Source of the DNA: Planctomycetaceae bacterium
GTDB lineage: Bacteria; Planctomycetota; Planctomycetia; Pirellulales; Pirellulaceae
Length of the DNA: 64,000 bases
Direction: 5' to 3'
Assembly (NCBI GenBank): GCA_018660825.1
Contig: JABJJO010000200.1
Span: forward strand, 1 to 64,000
Shown here: positions 58,925-64,000 of the stretch, one piece after another
How the letters are laid out: each line of letters opens with the position of its first letter
How positions within the stretch are numbered: position 1 is the first letter of the stretch
The notes under the pieces: model-generated
Seen by the model: only the letters and a program-made list of their open reading frames with translations
Databases searched by the model: none
Told to the model about the DNA's origin: nothing
Program-made: the position numbers and the translations under genes

Positions 58925-60544
58925 ATGCCTCTTTTCATCGCCGAACTACAGATTCACGAACTAACCCATTTTTCGATACTCGATTGGGTCATTGTGGCGA
59001 TCTATCTTACGATTTCATTGGTCATTGGAATCTATGTCACGCGATATACCACGAATATGGACGCCTATATCGGCGCTGGTCGCAGTGTTGGTCCATGGTT
59101 AGGTGTCGCAACAATGACTGGAACAGAAATGGGCCTCATCACCGTCATGTACATGGCGCAAAGTGGCTTTACTGGCGGGTTTGCCGCCTTTCACATGGCG
59201 CTAATAGCAGGTGGTGCGACATTATTTGTTGGGCTTACCGGTTTCATCGTAAAACCATTGCGTGCGCATCGGGTGCTGACGATTCCTGAATATTATGAAA
59301 AACGTTTCGGCCGTAAAGTTCGCATTGTCGGTGGCATCATATTATCAGCGGCCGGCATTTTAAATATGGGATTATTTTTGCAAGTTGGTGCAAAATTCAT
59401 TGTCGCGGCAACCGGCTTGCCAATCGATGGGAATGCGTTGATCGTCGTCATGACGGTTCTATTAATTCTAGTTCTTGTATATACCGTGCTCGGCGGCATG
59501 ATCTCCGTCATCATCACGGATTACACCCAGTTCGTCGTCCTGTCCTTTGGTATCATCGTTACGACCGTCTTAGCGATTTACACCCTAGGTTTGAACTCGA
59601 TGTATGAAGCCGTCAAAACGGGGATGGGACGAAAAGGGTTTGACCCAACAGATCCCAGCGGTCCTTTTGGCACTGCCTACGTTACTTACCAAATCATCGC
59701 CGCCGGTCTCATTGGTTGTGCGGTCTGGCCAACTGCAGTCTCTCGTGCACTCGCCATGGAATCACCAGAAGCAGTCAAAAAGCAATACGTGCTTTCAAGC
59801 GTCTCTTTTACGATTCGTTTTTTGATTCCCATGTTTTGGGGTATCGCTGCCTACACTTTCGTCACACAACTTCATCCCGAACAAACTTCTCTATTCCTCG
59901 GCGACAATGCAATCGACGATGCGGGGCTATATGCCATGCCCGCATTTCTCGGACAACTACTGCCAATCGGAATTTTGGGGCTGATCACAGCCGCCATGAT
60001 TGCCGCTTTTATGTCGACCCATGATAGCTACTTACTTTGTTGGAGCAGTGTCATTACCCAGGACGTCGTAGCGCCTCTTCGCCAAACACCAATGTCAACT
60101 GCCGCCCGCATCAAGTTAACTCGCGTTTGCATCGTTTTGATCGGAATCTTCATCTGGGCTTGGGGACTTTTCTACGAAGGAAGCGATCGGATTTGGGATT
60201 ACATGATCATTACGGGCGCCATTTACTTTACCGGTGCACTAGTGCTTCTCGCCGGTGGTTTGTATTGGCAGCAAGCAAGTCGAGCAGGAGCGATGCTGGG
60301 GCTCATTTTCGGTGCGTCCGCCATATTAGGGCTCGAACCAATCCGCATCTCACTTATCAACCTTGGCTGTTTCATCTTCGACGCCAACGCGATCTATTGG
60401 CTTGAAGCGATAACGTCCTCAGTGGTAGGCCTGACAAGCATTGGGCTCACGCTCATTGCATTTATCCTCGGGTCCCTCATCTGGCCCGATCCAAAACAAT
60501 ACCAAACAACCAATCCTGCAAATGACATCCAGGAGTCTCAATAA
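58925..60544 (+). CDS. sodium:solute symporter family transporter
   Basis: Multi-TM; NMDAYIGAGRSVGPWLGVATMTGTEMG, VYTVLGGMISVIITDYTQF, GLITAAMIAAFMSTHDSYLL. Confidence 0.94.
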   Translation: MPLFIAELQIHELTHFSILDWVIVAIYLTISLVIGIYVTRYTTNMDAYIGAGRSVGPWLGVATMTGTEMGLITVMYMAQSGFTGGFAAFHMALIAGGATLFVGLTGFIVKPLRAHRVLTIPEYYEKRFGRKVRIVGGIILSAAGILNMGLFLQVGAKFIVAATGLPIDGNALIVVMTVLLILVLVYTVLGGMISVIITDYTQFVVLSFGIIVTTVLAIYTLGLNSMYEAVKTGMGRKGFDPTDPSGPFGTAYVTYQIIAAGLIGCAVWPTAVSRALAMESPEAVKKQYVLSSVSFTIRFLIPMFWGIAAYTFVTQLHPEQTSLFLGDNAIDDAGLYAMPAFLGQLLPIGILGLITAAMIAAFMSTHDSYLLCWSSVITQDVVAPLRQTPMSTAARIKLTRVCIVLIGIFIWAWGLFYEGSDRIWDYMIITGAIYFTGALVLLAGGLYWQQASRAGAMLGLIFGASAILGLEPIRISLINLGCFIFDANAIYWLEAITSSVVGLTSIGLTLIAFILGSLIWPDPKQYQTTNPANDIQESQ

Positions 60545-60759
60545 TGCTGGCCTATTCTGTAATTGCTGACATCGCGTCCGAACAAATCGAATACACTCAC
60601 TGGTTCACATTTTGGATTAGCATTCTTTTGCTTGCTTTAGCCATTTTCACCGTCCTAGCTTGTGTCGTTACGGTGAAAGGTTGGTTTGAGATTAAAACAA
60701 TGCTATTGCGCCTCAGTCAACTTGCCCGTTACGGAGAAAGTCATGACATTGACTCATAG
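60544..60759 (+). CDS. small (71 aa) single-TM protein coupled to the symporter
   Basis: Starts in a 1-nt TAATG overlap with the symporter stop; one hydrophobic helix WFTFWISILLLALAIFTVLACVVTV. Confidence 0.6.
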   Translation: MLAYSVIADIASEQIEYTHWFTFWISILLLALAIFTVLACVVTVKGWFEIKTMLLRLSQLARYGESHDIDS

Positions 60760-60778
60760 GGGCTTATCCGGCAATGTA

Positions 60779-62218
60779 TCATCCCACAATATCATGTACC
60801 ACTCGGCCATGCACGTCGGTTAAGCGAAAGTCGCGACCAGAATACTTGAACGTCAGTTGCTTATGGTCGAGTCCTAGCAAGTGCAAGATCGTCGCGTGCA
60901 TATCATGCATATGCACCTTGTTAGTAACTGCCTCATGTCCAAACTCATCAGTTGCACCAAATGCAAACCCAGGCTTCACGCCACCGCCGGCAAGCCACAT
61001 CGTAAACCCACTCGGATTGTGATCGCGTCCAGTTCCATTTGCCTGTGAATAGGGAGTACGCCCAAACTCCGAACCCCACCATACCAACGTATCTTCGAGC
61101 AATCCGCGGCGTTCAAGGTCAGCCAGTAGTCCCGCAACTGGTTTATCGACTTTTTTGGCATGATCCATATGTTTCGGCAAATTTGAATGCTGATCCCACG
61201 CCGGATTCGCTCCAGCATCTCCATAGGTCAACTGAATGTAGCGCACACCCGACTCAGCCAATCTACGAGCCATCAAACATTGCCTACCAAAACTCTGGGT
61301 AACTTCGTTATCGATCCCATACAATTTGTGTGTGTCGGCCGTTTCTTGTTCTAAATCAAGAACCTGAGGTGCGTTGTTTTGAATACGCCAAGCAAGCTCG
61401 TATGACTTGATGACAGCATCAAGTTCGGCATCACCCGTTCGATTTTGGATTTGTTGAGCATTGAGTTTTTGCAAAAGTTCGAATTGGCGCAGTTGCACAT
61501 CGGTACGGTAACGACCGTTGACTAAATTACGAATCTTCGCGTCAATCGCTGGTCGCCCTGCACTGCCCAGCGTCGTCGCAGCGTGCACCTGTGACAAGAA
61601 GGCACTGCCGTAATTCCTCGCGCCGCCGTTGCCGGGTGATGGACAGATCGACACAAACCCCGGCAAATTATCATTTTCACTACCGAGCCCATAATGGATC
61701 CAAGAACCCATCGAAGGGCGAACAAAATTATGTGCACCACAATGTAGAAACAAAGTCGCCGGACCATGCGCTACTCCCTCAGTATGCATCGAGTGCACCA
61801 TGCACAGCTTGTCGGCATGACGCGCGGTTTCTGGGAACAGATCCGATACCCAGCGACCACTTTCACCGTAACGACGGAACTTCCACAACGACTTCATTAA
61901 CGTTTGCTTAGTGCTGCGTTCTCCCGTCTTCGCAATCGTCCGGTCGTCATCAAACGCAATTGATTCACCATTTCGTTTTTCCAGAATTGGTTTGTAGTCA
62001 AATGAATCAACGTGACTCGGACCGCCTTGCATAAAGATAAAAATAACCCGTTTGGCGCGGGCTGGGATTTTTGTCTTTTTACCTAGCGTACCACTGTCAG
62101 TATTCACTGGACTAGCCATGCCGCATTGATTCAACAACCCCGCCAGCGCTACGCTACCAAAGCCACATCCGACTGCTTCCAGTGCTGAGCGTCTAGTAAT
62201 TTGTTGAGCATTGTTCAT
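60779..62218 (-). CDS. DUF1501 domain-containing protein (Tat signal)
   Basis: TRRSALEAVGCGFGSVALAGLLNQ; FIFMQGGPSHVDSFDYKPIL; GRDHNPSGFTMWLAGGGVKPGFAFGATDEFG. Confidence 0.95.
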   Translation of the reverse strand: MNNAQQITRRSALEAVGCGFGSVALAGLLNQCGMASPVNTDSGTLGKKTKIPARAKRVIFIFMQGGPSHVDSFDYKPILEKRNGESIAFDDDRTIAKTGERSTKQTLMKSLWKFRRYGESGRWVSDLFPETARHADKLCMVHSMHTEGVAHGPATLFLHCGAHNFVRPSMGSWIHYGLGSENDNLPGFVSICPSPGNGGARNYGSAFLSQVHAATTLGSAGRPAIDAKIRNLVNGRYRTDVQLRQFELLQKLNAQQIQNRTGDAELDAVIKSYELAWRIQNNAPQVLDLEQETADTHKLYGIDNEVTQSFGRQCLMARRLAESGVRYIQLTYGDAGANPAWDQHSNLPKHMDHAKKVDKPVAGLLADLERRGLLEDTLVWWGSEFGRTPYSQANGTGRDHNPSGFTMWLAGGGVKPGFAFGATDEFGHEAVTNKVHMHDMHATILHLLGLDHKQLTFKYSGRDFRLTDVHGRVVHDIVG

Positions 62219-62257
62219 AGCACTACCAATGGTTAGCCGTGTCGTGGTTCTTAGGAA

Positions 62258-64000
62258 TTAGTATACGTACCTGAAATCAACCGAGGCAAATATTGTCTGT
62301 ATGAGCTGTGTTAATTTTTGTTCCTTGGTGACATCACTTAACGAGTCATCGTCCAGAAATTTTGTAAAAAGCAGTATTTCCGGCGGTGTGGCTGCGCGAC
62401 CAAATGCTACCTGCACTAGATGTTTAACCCGCTGGGTGTCATCAAGCCTAGGATCGTTTAGATACATCCTCGACGTTTTTTGTGCTAAATCCATCACCCG
62501 CTCGCTATTCATCATAAACAGAGCTTGCGGAGCGGAAGCGCTGACATCGCGTTGCCCAACAACCATACTTGGGTTCGCAAAATCAAATACGTCCATAACT
62601 TCAGCCACGGAGTTTCTCAGAACAGGCCAGTAGACAGCGCGACGGCGACTAGAGTGTTGGTAGTTGTAGTCATTCTTAGCGGCAGCAGTGATCTCCGACC
62701 CACCCATGCGGCGATCCAAGTCGCCGCTTACGCTTAGCATCGCGTCGAGTATACACTCGGCATCCAGTCGCCGCCGGTTCATATGACTGAGCAATCTATT
62801 CTCGGGATCCACGTCAATACTTTCTTCGTTCATCACGGAACTTAATCGGTACGTACGCGACAATACAATTTCGCGAATTAGGTTCTTAGTGGACCACTGA
62901 TTCTGTTGCAGTCGCTGCGCCAAATAATCTAACAACTCAGGATGGGATGGTGGTTCACCAGTCGCTCCAAAATTATCTACACTACGGACAATCCCTGTGC
63001 CAAAGAGCCAATGCCAAATCCGATTTACAAACACGCGGGCAAGCAAAGGGTTATCGCGGTCAGCCAACCACTCCCCTAATTCATGACGACCGCTTTCTTT
63101 GCCCGTAAATACAATGTCGGTTGAAATGGGTAATACCTGCAAAAATCCACGAGGCGCCGCGCCGCCCAAGTTATGCACATCACCACGCACATGGATTGAT
63201 ATATCGCCGATTTCCTCTTCCTCCTGCACCGACATAACCAACGGATGCAGCGGTTGGCGAGCTATTAGTTTCTTGAGTTGGGATGTAAGGTTTACCAATT
63301 CAGCTGCGTCCCGTTGTTCGTCGCGTACAACATTGGATTCCTTGGCCTGTTCGTCTGCCACCGCTATAGGTAAGAATTGAACCGCATCAATAATGACATG
63401 TCCAGTCGTTCCCGTAGTCTCCACTAGCACCTGAGCCCGATCATTGGCCTTGAACGAAAATCTCCCCAAAGATATCAATCGATTCTTAATTGGCGGCGTA
63501 ACGGTTTGATCGACAATGACGGTCGTTTTTCCCGCAGCATGAGTGACCGTCACCGGTAATGCTTTTGTGCGGTTACTAGCCGCGGCAAATGAAAAGCGAA
63601 CCTCGTACTCACCATCAAGCCCGGTCGGAGTTTGGAACAAGGCTGTTTTGTCTCCCTTGCCCTTATCGAAGTCATGCTGATAACCAACGCCAATATAGGA
63701 TTTCACAGATGCTGAGCGTTGCCACAAACCTGTCAATATGGCTTGCTCGTCGTCCACCACAATGCCAGCTAAACTCGCTGCCGTTAGCGGTTGATCCGTG
63801 TCTACTTTGCCCTGCAGTTCAGTAATGCGTTGTTGCAGGGCACCACTTTCAGCTTCAAATTGCCGCAGCGCATTTTCAGCCGTCTCCGCTAGGGGAAGTG
63901 GAACTTCAATCCATTTCGACACATTCGAATGATTCAGAGTTTTGGTGTTTCTAAAAATTCCCGCTAAGGCGTAGTAGTCTTTGGTTGGAATCGGATCGAA
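62258..64000 (-). CDS. DUF1549/DUF1553 (PSD1-type) planctomycete protein, C-terminal part; N-terminus beyond window
   Basis: DNPLLARVFVNRIWHWLFGTGIVRSVDNFGATGEPPSHPELLDYLA; reading through the called GTG start gives FDPIPTKDYYALAGIFRNTKTLNHSN to the window edge. Confidence 0.93.
   Translation of the reverse strand, partial: FDPIPTKDYYALAGIFRNTKTLNHSNVSKWIEVPLPLAETAENALRQFEAESGALQQRITELQGKVDTDQPLTAASLAGIVVDDEQAILTGLWQRSASVKSYIGVGYQHDFDKGKGDKTALFQTPTGLDGEYEVRFSFAAASNRTKALPVTVTHAAGKTTVIVDQTVTPPIKNRLISLGRFSFKANDRAQVLVETTGTTGHVIIDAVQFLPIAVADEQAKESNVVRDEQRDAAELVNLTSQLKKLIARQPLHPLVMSVQEEEEIGDISIHVRGDVHNLGGAAPRGFLQVLPISTDIVFTGKESGRHELGEWLADRDNPLLARVFVNRIWHWLFGTGIVRSVDNFGATGEPPSHPELLDYLAQRLQQNQWSTKNLIREIVLSRTYRLSSVMNEESIDVDPENRLLSHMNRRRLDAECILDAMLSVSGDLDRRMGGSEITAAAKNDYNYQHSSRRRAVYWPVLRNSVAEVMDVFDFANPSMVVGQRDVSASAPQALFMMNSERVMDLAQKTSRMYLNDPRLDDTQRVKHLVQVAFGRAATPPEILLFTKFLDDDSLSDVTKEQKLTQLIQTIFASVDFRYVY

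Noticed and set aside
1-64000. CRISPR arrays, phage, transposon or defence islands
   Set aside because: No regularly spaced direct repeats, integrase/transposase motifs, Cas proteins or known defence domains seen in the ORF list

Overview
This looks like a planctomycete chromosomal segment. Supporting signs are DUF1501 and DUF1549/DUF1553 (PSD1-type) genes, Tat-signal TIM-barrel and enolase-superfamily proteins, and huge uncharacterised envelope proteins. I support about 39 protein genes, two of them cut by the window edges, and one RNA gene: a class A RNase P RNA on the minus strand at about 38286-38681, lying under spurious ORFs. No rRNA, tRNA, CRISPR array, transposon or phage module was recognised. 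Main themes: (1) scattered genes for tetrahydromethanopterin-type C1 cofactor synthesis: beta-RFAP synthase C-terminus, DHPS-like DUF6513, DUF447, PabA/PabB, PTPS/QueD-like and CitG-like, plus an FdhF/YdeP-type molybdoenzyme. (2) A lone EboE-like gene beside pdxJ. (3) A nucleotidyltransferase next to a GHMP kinase that reads like plant glucuronokinase. (4) An octahaem c-type cytochrome with a TPR region. (5) The best candidate for an undescribed system: a minus-strand block at 41483-57914 encoding two giant related envelope proteins (1234 and 2647 aa), a seven-repeat FG-GAP propeller, a TPR protein and a C25 (gingipain-like) peptidase. The 2647-aa protein appears to fuse two ancestral copies and keeps an internal signal-peptide-like segment. 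All assignments come from reading motifs and recalled families; no searches were run.
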